Assembly: GCF_014652395.1 (NCBI RefSeq)
Contig: NZ_BMYS01000002.1
Coordinates: 186,001-250,000, forward strand
Source of the DNA: Advenella faeciporci
GTDB taxonomy: Bacteria; Pseudomonadota; Gammaproteobacteria; Burkholderiales; Burkholderiaceae_B
DNA: 64,000 nucleotides
Reading direction: 5' to 3'
Position 1 is the first letter of the stretch. Each line of letters starts with the position of its first letter. The notes beneath the pieces are model-generated. The model was not told the DNA's origin, did no database searches, and saw only the letters and a program-made list of their open reading frames with translations. Shown here one piece after another: positions 8,043 to 16,978 of this stretch. The position numbers were made by a program, and so were the translations under genes.

Positions 8043-10115
8043 TCAGGTTCTAATATAATCTTCTTTTCCACGCATCCAGCGGTGCAAATGCCTGGTCACC
8101 GCTTCAGGGTAATTTTCACGCAATTCCTTTGCCGCCTCTCTGGCTTTTTCCACAATCAGGTAATCGGTCTCTATGTTAGCAAATCGCATCAGTGCCAGGC
8201 CCGATTGCCGCACCCCCAGAAACTCTCCCGGACCTCTTTGTTCAAGATCCCGCCGGGCAATTTCAAACCCGTCGGTCGTTTCATACATGGCCTTAAGACG
8301 TTGCGAGGCAACCTTGGATAGTGGCTGTTGATATAACAAGACACAAACGGAATTGGCCTGCCCCCTTCCCACCCTGCCCCGCAGCTGATGCAACTGGGCA
8401 AGACCAAAACGCTCTGCATGTTCAATAATCATTAAGGATGCATTCGGTACGTCTACTCCAACTTCAATAACCGTGGTAGCCACCAACAGATCAAGTTCGT
8501 GCCGGACAAAATCCCCCATGACCTGGGCTTTTTCCTGAGTATTAAGCCTTCCATGCAGCAGGCCACTTCGCACATCATCCAGCTCTTCCTGCAAGCGCGC
8601 ATGCGTGTCTACCGCTGTTTGCAGCTGCAACGCCTCGCTCTCTTCAACCAAGGGACAAACCCAATATACCTGGCGACCTTTTTTAACTTCATGCCTGACA
8701 TGCTCAAGCAATTCATCCCGTCGATTGTCGGAAAACAGCTTGGTAATAACCGGAGTACGACCAGGGGGAAGTTCGTCAATAACCGACACCTCAAGGTCAG
8801 CCAGAAAAGTCATTGCCAGTGAGCGTGGAATGGGTGTTGCACTCATATTAAGTTGATGGGGCACCATATATTGGTTTTGCAGCAAGTGCTCGCCTTTGCG
8901 GCTTAAACTTAAGCGCTGGCCAACCCCAAATCGGTGTTGCTCATCTACAATCATTAAGCCCAAAAGATGAAAATCAACGTTTTTCTGGATTAAGGCCTGG
9001 GTACCAATAATGAGTTGCGCTTTGCCACTGGCAATGCTGTCTGCAGCTTCCTGCTTGGCTTTGGCTCGCAAGCTGCCACTTAACCAGGCCACCTCAATAC
9101 CAAGCGGGCCGAACCATTTTTTCATCTTGATAAAATGCTGCTCAGCCAGGATCTCGGTAGGTGCCATAATTGCCACCTGAAAGCCGTTTTCCAGTACGGT
9201 GGCCGCCGCCATGGCCGCCACGATCGTTTTTCCACTACCCACATCCCCCTGTAGCAAGCGGTGCATGGGATATTCCTGCTGCAAATCATGATTAATTTCA
9301 TCAATGACTTTTTTTTGAGCTGTCGTTAATGAAAACTCAAGCCCTGCCAGCAGGCTGGCCGCCAGTTTTCCCGGTTTAAGCGTCATGGGAAAGGATTTTT
9401 TCTGTTGCCTGGCCGCCCTTGCCGCTGCCAGGGCAAGTTGTTGGGCCAGCAGTTCATCAAACTTGATTCTTAGCCAGGCCGGATGCAATTTTTGTGTTAA
9501 TGCATCAGGGTCGGTTCCGATAGCCGGATGATGCAGCTCATGAATGGATTGTGCAAAATCAGGAAGTTGATATTTTTGCTGGATAACTCTGGGCAAGGTA
9601 TCATCAAGAACGGTGCGTGACAACGCTGACAAAACCGCCTTCCTGATGCTGGGTTGTGCCAACCCTTCGGTAGTGGGATAAACCGGGGTAAGGGTTTTGG
9701 GCAAGGCTTCGCCGGCCTTGCTTATTTTAGGGTGAATTAATTCAAACCCCCACATGCTGCTGCCGCGTACTTCGCCACGAATACGAACGAACCCGCCTTT
9801 CTCCAGCATTTTTTGCTGGCTCGGATAAAAATGAATCCAGCGCAGTGAAATTTGCCCGGTATCATCCTTAAACGTGGCCAGCAGCTGCTTCCTGGGCTTG
9901 AACACCACTTCAGAATGTGTAACCACCCCTTCAAGCTGTGCACTCATGCCTGGATAAATCTGGTTTATTTTATGGATAGCGGTTTCATCTTCATAGCGCA
10001 ATGGCAAATGAAGGACAAAATCAAAATCGTACTCCAGGCCCAATGACTTGAATTTCTTGTCCAAGAGTCCTGGCCTGGAGGATTGGGGAACTACGTTTGC
10101 AGGCACCTTGACCAC
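8043..10115 (-). CDS. recG: ATP-dependent DNA helicase RecG
   Basis: This 690-residue helicase regresses stalled replication forks and processes Holliday junctions. An N-terminal wedge/OB domain (about residues 1-190, with LHLPLRYEDET) precedes two RecA-like helicase domains: Walker A GDVGSGKT, MIVDEQHRFG as the DExH box, MSATPIPRSLAMT as motif III, and QLRGRVGRG as motif VI. The C-terminal TRG-like region includes EQRGPGEFLGVRQSG. The frame opens with GTG at 10115 just after an in-frame stop, so a longer protein is excluded, but no strong ribosome site is visible. It follows ridA by 22 bases and is probably cotranscribed with it; oxyR lies downstream. Confidence 0.95.
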   Translation of the reverse strand: MVKVPANVVPQSSRPGLLDKKFKSLGLEYDFDFVLHLPLRYEDETAIHKINQIYPGMSAQLEGVVTHSEVVFKPRKQLLATFKDDTGQISLRWIHFYPSQQKMLEKGGFVRIRGEVRGSSMWGFELIHPKISKAGEALPKTLTPVYPTTEGLAQPSIRKAVLSALSRTVLDDTLPRVIQQKYQLPDFAQSIHELHHPAIGTDPDALTQKLHPAWLRIKFDELLAQQLALAAARAARQQKKSFPMTLKPGKLAASLLAGLEFSLTTAQKKVIDEINHDLQQEYPMHRLLQGDVGSGKTIVAAMAAATVLENGFQVAIMAPTEILAEQHFIKMKKWFGPLGIEVAWLSGSLRAKAKQEAADSIASGKAQLIIGTQALIQKNVDFHLLGLMIVDEQHRFGVGQRLSLSRKGEHLLQNQYMVPHQLNMSATPIPRSLAMTFLADLEVSVIDELPPGRTPVITKLFSDNRRDELLEHVRHEVKKGRQVYWVCPLVEESEALQLQTAVDTHARLQEELDDVRSGLLHGRLNTQEKAQVMGDFVRHELDLLVATTVIEVGVDVPNASLMIIEHAERFGLAQLHQLRGRVGRGQANSVCVLLYQQPLSKVASQRLKAMYETTDGFEIARRDLEQRGPGEFLGVRQSGLALMRFANIETDYLIVEKAREAAKELRENYPEAVTRHLHRWMRGKEDYIRT

Positions 10116-10137
10116 TTACCCAATAAGAAAGGCTGTA

Positions 10138-10524
10138 TTACACAACAATAATGGCTTCAACTTCAAATTGGGCATTTTTAGGCAAAGCACTGACCTCTAC
10201 CGTTGAGCGGGCAGGAAAAGGTTGTGGAATAAGCTCAGACATGACTGAATTGACAATACCGAAATTACGGATATCAGTCACAAAAAGGGTTAGCTTGACA
10301 ATACTGTTCAAAGATCCGCCTGCCGCATGAATTATCGCAGTCATGTTGGCAAATGCCTGCCTGACCTGTTCTTCGCAATTTTCAGAAACCAAATCACCCG
10401 TTGCCGGATCAAGGCCAATTTGGCCTGATAAATAAACCGTGCTGCCAACTGGAACAACAACTGCCTGGGAATATGGGCCAATCGCGGCAGGCGCTTTATC
10501 TGTTTGAATAATTTGCTTACTCAT
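10138..10524 (-). CDS. ridA: Reactive intermediate/imine deaminase RidA
   Basis: This is a 128-residue cytoplasmic protein of the YjgF/YER057c/UK114 family that hydrolyses reactive enamine/imine intermediates such as 2-aminoacrylate formed by PLP enzymes. The signature PFPARSTVEVSALPKNA near residues 103-119 contains the conserved arginine that binds the substrate carboxylate. The typical SGQIGLDPATGD segment is present. The start ATG is followed by SKQIIQTDKAPAAIGPYSQA, the family's usual opening. It is the first gene of a likely ridA-recG unit. Length fits the family. Confidence 0.93.
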   Translation of the reverse strand: MSKQIIQTDKAPAAIGPYSQAVVVPVGSTVYLSGQIGLDPATGDLVSENCEEQVRQAFANMTAIIHAAGGSLNSIVKLTLFVTDIRNFGIVNSVMSELIPQPFPARSTVEVSALPKNAQFEVEAIIVV

Positions 10525-10666
10525 ATAAACCCCTTTTTATTAAACCAATGATTTATTTGTTACTGAACAGGTACCAATAAATAATACTGTAAATGTATCA
10601 GCAAGGATAGAAATTATTTACTTTTAAAAAAATTGATTGTATGCTTTAATTCCTAGCTAATCTATT

Positions 10667-10681
10667 TAATAATCATTCTCA
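10667..10681 (+). promoter_or_regulatory. Fur box upstream of fbpA
   Basis: TAATAAT-C-ATTCTCA matches the 7-1-7 Fur inverted repeat (TGATAAT-n-ATTATCA) at 12 of 14 positions. It lies 23 bases before the fbpA start, inside the AT-rich ridA/fbpA divergent gap, where Fur-Fe could block transcription. Confidence 0.65.
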
Positions 10682-10704
10682 TTAATATTCAGGTATTATC
10701 ACTT

Positions 10705-11742
10705 ATGATTTCCAGAAAAAACCTATTGAAAAAAAGTTTATTCACAATGAGCGCACTGACAATCAGCCTGTCAGCGTTTGCCTCTGGTGAAGTTAATCTC
10801 TATACCACCCGTGAACCCCGGCTGATTCAACCTATTCTGGAAGCCTTTGAAAAAGAGACGGGCATTAAAACCAACACGGTTTTCATCAAGGATGGATTAC
10901 CCGAACGCATCAAGTCCGAAGGCGAGCGATCACCTGCTGACGTTTTAATGACCGTAGACATTGGAAAGCTGCTGGATGTTGTAGACCAGGATCTGGTGCA
11001 ACCTGTTGACTCCAAGGTATTAAAAGAAATCATCCCGGAAAACCTGCGTGCTGCTGATGACAAATGGTTTGCCTTTTCATTGCGTGACCGGGTTCTGTAT
11101 GCTGCCAAAGAACTGGACCTGAAAACCTTCACCTATGAAGATTTGGCGGACCCCAAATGGAAAAACAGGGTTTGCATTCGCTCTGGGCAGCACCCTTACA
11201 ACACCAGCCTGATTGCCGCCATGATTGCCCATAACGGCCCTGAAAAAACGGAAGAATGGCTTAAAGGTGTCAAAAACAACCTAGCCCGCAAGGCAGCGGG
11301 TGGCGACCGTGAAGTCGCCCGTGACATCCTGGGTGGAATTTGTGACATTGGTATTGGTAACGCCTACTATGTCGGACGCATGAAAAACGCCGAACCCGGC
11401 AGTGAACAATACCAATGGGGTGAAGCCATCAAAGTTATTCGCCCTACCTTTGCCAATCCTGAAGGCAGCGGCACCCACGTCAACATTACCGGTGCGGCCA
11501 TTGCCAAACACTCACCCAACCATGAAAACGCGGTCAAATTGCTGGAATACCTGGTTTCCGACCAGGCCCAGCAGCTTTACTCAAAAACCAATTACGAATA
11601 CCCCATTCGCAAAGGGGTAGAAATGGATCCGGTCATGACTGCGATTGGCGAACTCAGGGTAGACAGCCTTCCTGTTACTGAAATTGCAAAATTCCGTAAA
11701 CAGGCCAGTGAATTGGTCGATAAAGTAGGTTTTGACAACTAA
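10705..11742 (+). CDS. fbpA: Fe(III) ABC transporter periplasmic binding protein
   Basis: This is a 345-residue periplasmic binding protein of the FbpA/FutA/AfuA iron family. A signal peptide ends near residue 26 (LSAFASG), and the mature protein begins EVNLYTTREPRL, a family hallmark. Two adjacent tyrosines, Y221-Y222 in IGNAYYVGR, are the expected Fe(III) ligands. It feeds the fused permease and ATPase encoded directly downstream. A Fur-like box lies in the promoter region. A hairpin with T run after the stop probably lowers expression of the two downstream genes. The symbol follows the general family name; the same protein is called FutA or AfuA elsewhere. Confidence 0.9.
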   Translation: MISRKNLLKKSLFTMSALTISLSAFASGEVNLYTTREPRLIQPILEAFEKETGIKTNTVFIKDGLPERIKSEGERSPADVLMTVDIGKLLDVVDQDLVQPVDSKVLKEIIPENLRAADDKWFAFSLRDRVLYAAKELDLKTFTYEDLADPKWKNRVCIRSGQHPYNTSLIAAMIAHNGPEKTEEWLKGVKNNLARKAAGGDREVARDILGGICDIGIGNAYYVGRMKNAEPGSEQYQWGEAIKVIRPTFANPEGSGTHVNITGAAIAKHSPNHENAVKLLEYLVSDQAQQLYSKTNYEYPIRKGVEMDPVMTAIGELRVDSLPVTEIAKFRKQASELVDKVGFDN

Positions 11743-11762
11743 GGCCATAACTGTTTTACAAT

Positions 11763-11794
11763 AAGGGCGATACGTTACATACGTATCGCCTTTT
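11763..11794 (+). terminator. Hairpin with T run between fbpA and fbpB
   Basis: A 10-bp perfect stem (11766-11775 with 11781-11790), extendable with flanking A and T residues, has a 5-base loop and four T residues. Its position between binding protein and permease mirrors the hairpin after ugpB and suggests partial termination. Confidence 0.65.
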
Positions 11795-11809
11795 ACTATT
11801 ATTTAAAGC

Positions 11810-13480
11810 ATGTCAGAAAACACACTGCAACAACCACCCTTAAAAAAAACACAATCGTTCAATGCTTCGACCTATCTTGTTCTTGGTGTTGCCTTCTGTG
11901 TGCTTGCTCCCGTACTAACCCTGTTATGGCATGCCTTTTCCGGTGACTTCCAGCACTGGAGCGGACTGCTGAAAAACGTTATTCCCAATTCACTGGGCAA
12001 TACTTTAGTGCTGCTGGCTGGCGTTGCCTTCGTGGTAGCGTGCCTGGGCACCGGCAGTGCCTGGCTGACCACCGCATACCAGTTCCCAACCCGCAACATA
12101 CTTATGTGGGCCCTGCTGCTGCCTTTGGCGGTTCCAACCTACATCATGGCCTTTGCCTACCTGGATGTCATGCACCCGCTTGGGCCCATACAGTCTGTTA
12201 TTCGCGACTTGCTTGGCTATACCTCGCCACGCCAGTTCCGCCTGCCAGACATCCGCTCTATGAGCGGGGCCATTGTTTTGCTAGGTTTTGTCCTGTATCC
12301 CTATGTCTATTTAAGTACGCGTGTCATGTTTATGACCCAGGCGGCCAACCTGATAGAAGCCGCCAGAACGCTGGGTTGCACCCGTCGCGAGGCATTTTTC
12401 CGCGTGGTTATTCCAATGGCTCGCCCTGCCATTGCCGTGGGCATTAGCCTGGCGCTGCTTGAAACCCTGAATGATATTGGCGCTTCCGAGTTCCTGGGAA
12501 TACAAACCCTGACCGTTTCCGTTTACACAACGTGGATATCGCGCTCCAATCTTGCCGGAGCAGCGCAAATTGCCATTTTCATGCTGATTGTAGTGACCAC
12601 ATTAATCTGGCTGGAGCGTCATGGACGACGCCACCAGCGCTACGCAAACACACAACGCATGCACCCAATCCAGCCACAAAAACTGCGTGGCATACAGGCC
12701 CTCATCGCTATGGCTTTAGGCTGGTTTCCGGTAATTTGCGGCTTCATTATTCCAGCCGTTTATCTGGTTGCTGAAAGCATAAAACGCCTGGAAGCGGTGG
12801 GGACAGTTTCCGATGACCTGGTCAGGGGCACATTCAACACTATTACAGTTGCAGCCGTAGCTACCCTTATTACCGTTATTTGCGGCCTGTTAATTGCCTG
12901 GGTAGTGCGAAATCCCCGCTTTACCCTGGGTAAATTCATTGTGCGCACCAGCAGCCTGGGTTATGCCATCCCCGGCACGGTACTGGCGATTGGCCTGCTT
13001 ACCCCCTACGCATTAATAGATACCTTCATTTCAGACAGCCTGTCATTTTTGTTTCAGCTGCCGCCCCAGCTCTATATCATGGGCAGCATGAGTGGCATTA
13101 TCATTGCCTATGTCATCCGCTTTCTGGCTATTTCCGTTGGCGGCATAGAAGCAGGCCTGTCACGCATTCCCCCTTCCCTTGAAAATGCCTCCCGCATTTT
13201 GGGGAAAACCTCACGGCAAACCTTTTTCAACATTCACCTTCCCCTGCTCAAGCCAGCCATTGGTGCCGCATCCCTGCTTATCTTTGTAGATGCCATGAAA
13301 GAGCTTTCTGCCACTTTATTGCTGCGCCCCCTGAATTTTGAAACCCTGTCTACATGGCTTTATGCCGAGGCTGCCCGAGGCACTTATGAAGAAGGCGCCA
13401 TTGCCGCGCTCATCATCGTTCTGGCAGGGCTGTTACCGGTTATCATACTGGCCAAATCACAAACAAAATCCAACTATTAA
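11810..13480 (+). CDS. fbpB: Fe(III) ABC transporter permease (fused two-domain)
   Basis: This 556-residue inner-membrane protein carries two permease halves in one chain, as in SfuB/FbpB. About twelve hydrophobic segments can be seen. The EAA loops are EAARTLGCTRREAFFRVVIP in the first half (near residue 182) and LENASRILGKTSRQTFF in the second (near residue 460). It forms the channel for Fe(III) delivered by the upstream binding protein and is driven by the ATPase that starts four bases after its stop. The N-terminal 25 residues are polar. A duplication-fusion of this kind is normal for this family. Confidence 0.92.
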   Translation: MSENTLQQPPLKKTQSFNASTYLVLGVAFCVLAPVLTLLWHAFSGDFQHWSGLLKNVIPNSLGNTLVLLAGVAFVVACLGTGSAWLTTAYQFPTRNILMWALLLPLAVPTYIMAFAYLDVMHPLGPIQSVIRDLLGYTSPRQFRLPDIRSMSGAIVLLGFVLYPYVYLSTRVMFMTQAANLIEAARTLGCTRREAFFRVVIPMARPAIAVGISLALLETLNDIGASEFLGIQTLTVSVYTTWISRSNLAGAAQIAIFMLIVVTTLIWLERHGRRHQRYANTQRMHPIQPQKLRGIQALIAMALGWFPVICGFIIPAVYLVAESIKRLEAVGTVSDDLVRGTFNTITVAAVATLITVICGLLIAWVVRNPRFTLGKFIVRTSSLGYAIPGTVLAIGLLTPYALIDTFISDSLSFLFQLPPQLYIMGSMSGIIIAYVIRFLAISVGGIEAGLSRIPPSLENASRILGKTSRQTFFNIHLPLLKPAIGAASLLIFVDAMKELSATLLLRPLNFETLSTWLYAEAARGTYEEGAIAALIIVLAGLLPVIILAKSQTKSNY

Positions 13481-13484
13481 ACCT

Positions 13485-14255
13485 ATGAATCAGCTTCTCG
13501 TACTGGATAAGATCAAACTGGCCTACCCACATCAAAAACAGCTAAAGGTCGTTGTTGAAAATTTTTCCCTTTCCCTGCAAGAGGGTGAGATTGGTTGTTT
13601 GCTAGGACCCTCAGGTTGTGGAAAAACAACAGTTTTAAGGTCTATTGCCGGCTTTGAGCCGGTTTATGCGGGCGAAATAAAACTGGCCAATATAGTGCTA
13701 TCCGCCCCTGACAAAATGGTAGAGCCGGAAAACCGTCATATTGGCATGATGTTTCAGGACTATGCTTTATTTCCGCATCTAACCATTGAACAAAACATTG
13801 CTTTTGGCCTGAAGAACAAAGACAAGGCTTACATTAAAAGCCGCACCGCAGAAATGCTTAGCCTGATTAATCTGGCAGATACCCGCAAACGTTACCCACA
13901 CGAGCTCTCTGGCGGGCAGCAGCAGCGGGTTGCGCTGGCCCGTGCAATTGCCCCCTCCCCCAAAATCCTCTTGCTTGATGAACCATTCTCAAACCTGGAC
14001 ACCGACAGCCGTGAAAGACTGGCCTTTGAAGTACGGGAAATTCTTAAAGAAAACAAGCTGAGTGCCATACTGGTTACCCATAACCAGGCCGAAGCCTTTG
14101 CGATTGCCGATAAAATCGGCATCATGAGCCATGGAAAACTGCTTCAATGGTCTACTCCCAATGAGATCATGCATAACCCGAACAGCAAAGAAGTCAGTGA
14201 CTTCATTCGCCGTGACAGCCTTTCCACCTTGCGTGAACAGGCTTTCATGCGTTAA
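13485..14255 (+). CDS. fbpC: Fe(III) ABC transporter ATPase
   Basis: This is a 256-residue ATPase of the iron importer. Walker A GPSGCGKTT lies at residues 41-49, the signature LSGGQQQRVALARAI near 140, Walker B ILLLDEPFSNLD near 160, and the switch histidine in ILVTHNQAEA. I chose the ATG at 13485, four bases after the fbpB stop; a longer open frame reaching back to 13338 lies inside fbpB and adds residues without similarity to ATPases. Unlike longer FbpC proteins, it has only a short C-terminal extension after the nucleotide-binding domain, so the regulatory domain that binds iron in some homologues is absent. Confidence 0.9.
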   Translation: MNQLLVLDKIKLAYPHQKQLKVVVENFSLSLQEGEIGCLLGPSGCGKTTVLRSIAGFEPVYAGEIKLANIVLSAPDKMVEPENRHIGMMFQDYALFPHLTIEQNIAFGLKNKDKAYIKSRTAEMLSLINLADTRKRYPHELSGGQQQRVALARAIAPSPKILLLDEPFSNLDTDSRERLAFEVREILKENKLSAILVTHNQAEAFAIADKIGIMSHGKLLQWSTPNEIMHNPNSKEVSDFIRRDSLSTLREQAFMR

Positions 14256-14272
14256 GGCATCAAGCAATACGT

Positions 14273-15853
14273 TTATTCGTCATCAAAACCCAATAATTTC
14301 AATTTTCGGGTAACCGTATTACGGCCTATTCCCAAGCGATTGGCTGCTTCGGTACGATGCCCTTTACAGTAGCCAAGTGTGGTGGTCAAAACAGCCTTTT
14401 CAAACTCGGCAGTCAAGTTGTCCATAATGCCCGATGTACCTAACGCCAGTTGTCTCAGCACTTCTTTTTCCAAAAGTGGCAACCAGCCTTCACTGGTCGG
14501 CTTGGACATTGATGAAACCATTGAGCTGGTATTATCGGCCAACCGCATAGATTCAGCGTTACCATCATTACTGAATGTCTTATTCAACGGCTGTGCCGTT
14601 TCTCCAGAAGAAAGGAAATTTGCAGGACTTTTGCTATCCACGAGCAGCAAGTGTCCAGGTAAATGATCAGATTTCAGGCTGCCTAACAACTCAGGGGGCA
14701 AATCCGGTTTTCCAATAACATTGGCAGGCGACATGACAGTCAGCCAATGACAGAAATTTTCCAGTTGCCTGACATTGCCTGGAAAATCAAAATCCTGCAA
14801 CACCTGCATGGCTTCCGGGCTCAGACGTTTGGCTGGAACCCCCAACCCATCGGCAGAAAGCTGAAGAAAATGCCTGACCAGTCGGGGAATATCTTCTTTT
14901 CGTTCCCGTAAAGGCGGCACCCGCAATCGAATAACATTAAGACGATGAAACAGGTCTTCGCGGAAACTGCCTTGCGCCACCCTGGTTTCCAATGGTTGAT
15001 GGGTCGCGGCAATGATACGTACATCCACATTAACAGGCTGGGTACCACCAATCCGGTAAAAACTGCCCTCGGCCAATACCCGTAGCAAACGGGTTTGCAA
15101 ATCCAAAGGCATATCTCCAATTTCATCTAAAAACAGGGTGCCCCCATTGGCCTCTTCAAAACGCCCCCTGCGCAAATGACTGGCACCGGTAAAAGCGCCC
15201 CGCTCATGACCAAACAACTCCGCTTCCAGCAAATCCTTGGGTATTGCGGCGGCATTCAGCGCCACAAAAGGTTTGTGTGCACGAACCCCATGTTTATGCA
15301 GGGCCCGCGCAATCAGCTCTTTGCCGGTCCCGGATTCACCGGTAATCAGTACCGTCACTTTGGATGGTGCCAGCCTGCCAATGGCACGAAAAATATCCTG
15401 CATCGCACGTGAAGACGACTTGCTCATCATCTTCTCGACAGAGTCATTATCAACCATTGAAGCAGACGCATCGGTACTGGCCGTGTTCTGGCCTGCCTGT
15501 TCAACAGCCCTTGCAATAAGTGCCAAGGCCTCATTAATATCAAAAGGCTTAACCAAATAATCAAAAGCCCCTTCCTGAAAAGCACTTACTGTGCTGTCAA
15601 GATCGGTATACGCGGTCATGACAATCACGTTAAGATCAGGGTATTGCTGCTTGACCTGCCGCAGCAACTCAAGGCCCGAGATATCAGGCATCCGGATATC
15701 AGTCACCAGCACATCGGGCCGTTCGGCTTGCAAAGCCTGCCACAAATCGCCAACCCGCTCAAAACAACGGGGCTGCATGCCCGCTTTTTGCAAAGCCTTG
15801 TCCAACACCCAACGAATGGCCTGGTCATCATCAATGACCCAAATTTTTTTCAT
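14273..15853 (-). CDS. ntrC: Nitrogen regulation response regulator NtrC (GlnG)
   Basis: This is a 526-residue sigma54-dependent activator. The receiver domain (1-115) has phosphoacceptor D52 in [10 protein letters not shown]. The AAA+ domain has Walker A GESGTGKE at 172-179 and the sigma54-contact loop GAFTGA at 219-224. The C-terminal Fis-type helix-turn-helix contains [20 protein letters not shown]. It is longer than the enteric protein because of a serine/asparagine-rich linker of about 60 residues between the AAA+ and DNA-binding domains. It overlaps ntrB by four bases (ATGA), so translation is coupled. It should bind the two boxes upstream of glnA and activate the sigma54 promoter there. 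Confidence 0.95.
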   Translation of the reverse strand: MKKIWVIDDDQAIRWVLDKALQKAGMQPRCFERVGDLWQALQAERPDVLVTDIRMPDISGLELLRQVKQQYPDLNVIVMTAYTDLDSTVSAFQEGAFDYLVKPFDINEALALIARAVEQAGQNTASTDASASMVDNDSVEKMMSKSSSRAMQDIFRAIGRLAPSKVTVLITGESGTGKELIARALHKHGVRAHKPFVALNAAAIPKDLLEAELFGHERGAFTGASHLRRGRFEEANGGTLFLDEIGDMPLDLQTRLLRVLAEGSFYRIGGTQPVNVDVRIIAATHQPLETRVAQGSFREDLFHRLNVIRLRVPPLRERKEDIPRLVRHFLQLSADGLGVPAKRLSPEAMQVLQDFDFPGNVRQLENFCHWLTVMSPANVIGKPDLPPELLGSLKSDHLPGHLLLVDSKSPANFLSSGETAQPLNKTFSNDGNAESMRLADNTSSMVSSMSKPTSEGWLPLLEKEVLRQLALGTSGIMDNLTAEFEKAVLTTTLGYCKGHRTEAANRLGIGRNTVTRKLKLLGFDDE

Positions 15854-16941
15854 GTGGCGTCCAATGGTAGCAATATCCTGAATTCTGTCCTGCCCGGCAC
15901 CGAATCAAACTCAATGAGTCCGCCATGCTGACGAACGTACTCTTGTGCCAGGCTAAGTCCCAGTCCTGTTCCATCTGGCCGGCCGGTTACCAGGGGATGA
16001 AAAACGCGATCATGCAATGCTTCTGGCACGCCAGGTCCATTGTCTATCACAGACACCACCACAACCAGACGATGCATCCTGTTCAGCAACAAATGCCTGT
16101 TAAGAACGCGGGTTCTTAGCGTAATGCAGGGCTTGTTTTTAAGGTTTCCTGACAACAGTGATTGTGCGGCATTTCTGCCAATATTAAGATAGGCCTGAAG
16201 CAACTTGGCCATATCCGCCTTCATATCGGGTACTGACGCATCGTAATCACGCACAATGGTTATCTGCTCGCGATACTCTGCTTTAAGCAAGGCGTGCACA
16301 CGTTCACAAACCTCATGAATATTAATAAGGGATAAGCTAAGGTTGCTTTGCCCCGGCCTGATGAGCCTGTCAACCAGTTCCTGCAAACGATCCGCCTCGG
16401 CAATAATGACCCGCGTGTATTCCTGTAAGGCAGGGTCAGACAACTCCATCTCAAGCAATTGTGCGGCCCCTCTTAATCCACCCAGCGGGTTTTTAACTTC
16501 GTGGCCCAAATTGCGAAAGGTTTCCTGATGAATTTCAAGCTCTTTAATCAAGCGCTCATTGCGCTCGGCCAGCGTGTGCTGTTCAATTTCCCGCACTTCA
16601 AGAATCACGCTCCAGGCCTGCTGCTCAAGTCGCTGCAAAGTAGCACTCACCAGCAACTTTTCCTGCCCCTGGTTTTGGATAAGACTTCCCATCAACCCGA
16701 ATGAACTGAATTCCCCATGCAAAATAGCCTCAAAGGCATGTTCAAACGCCTGATCATCCTCAAACAGGTTTTTGGCAGCCATGCCTTCCAAAGACCGGCT
16801 GGAGCGCTTGAGCAGACTTTGACCTGCATTATTCACCCACCGAATCATGCCATCCTGGTCTAGCATGCAAACAGTTGTGGCCAGCAGGTCAAGTGCCTTG
16901 CAATCCTGAAGTGTGACAGGAAAAGAGCCGTTTACGCGCAT
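15850..16941 (-). CDS. ntrB: Nitrogen regulation sensor histidine kinase NtrB (GlnL)
   Basis: This 363-residue soluble kinase phosphorylates NtrC under nitrogen limitation and dephosphorylates it when PII signals sufficiency. An N-terminal PAS domain (about 15-120) is followed by the HisKA box NLGHEVKNPLGGLRG with phosphorylated H147. The ATPase domain shows the N/G boxes VIDNGPGVPE and GRPDGTGLGLSLA. No membrane segment is seen, as expected for NtrB. It lies between glnA and ntrC in the common glnA-ntrB-ntrC order, 37 bases after glnA, and probably shares the glnA promoter. Confidence 0.95.
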   Translation of the reverse strand: MRVNGSFPVTLQDCKALDLLATTVCMLDQDGMIRWVNNAGQSLLKRSSRSLEGMAAKNLFEDDQAFEHAFEAILHGEFSSFGLMGSLIQNQGQEKLLVSATLQRLEQQAWSVILEVREIEQHTLAERNERLIKELEIHQETFRNLGHEVKNPLGGLRGAAQLLEMELSDPALQEYTRVIIAEADRLQELVDRLIRPGQSNLSLSLINIHEVCERVHALLKAEYREQITIVRDYDASVPDMKADMAKLLQAYLNIGRNAAQSLLSGNLKNKPCITLRTRVLNRHLLLNRMHRLVVVVSVIDNGPGVPEALHDRVFHPLVTGRPDGTGLGLSLAQEYVRQHGGLIEFDSVPGRTEFRILLPLDAT

Positions 16942-16978
16942 TGGTTTCTCCTGTCATGGTATGTTCGCTATCGTTGAC

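Noticed and set aside
13338-13484. A longer start for the iron transporter ATPase
   Set aside because: The extension overlaps fbpB in another frame and lacks ATPase-like sequence; the ATG at 13485 gives the expected N-terminus.
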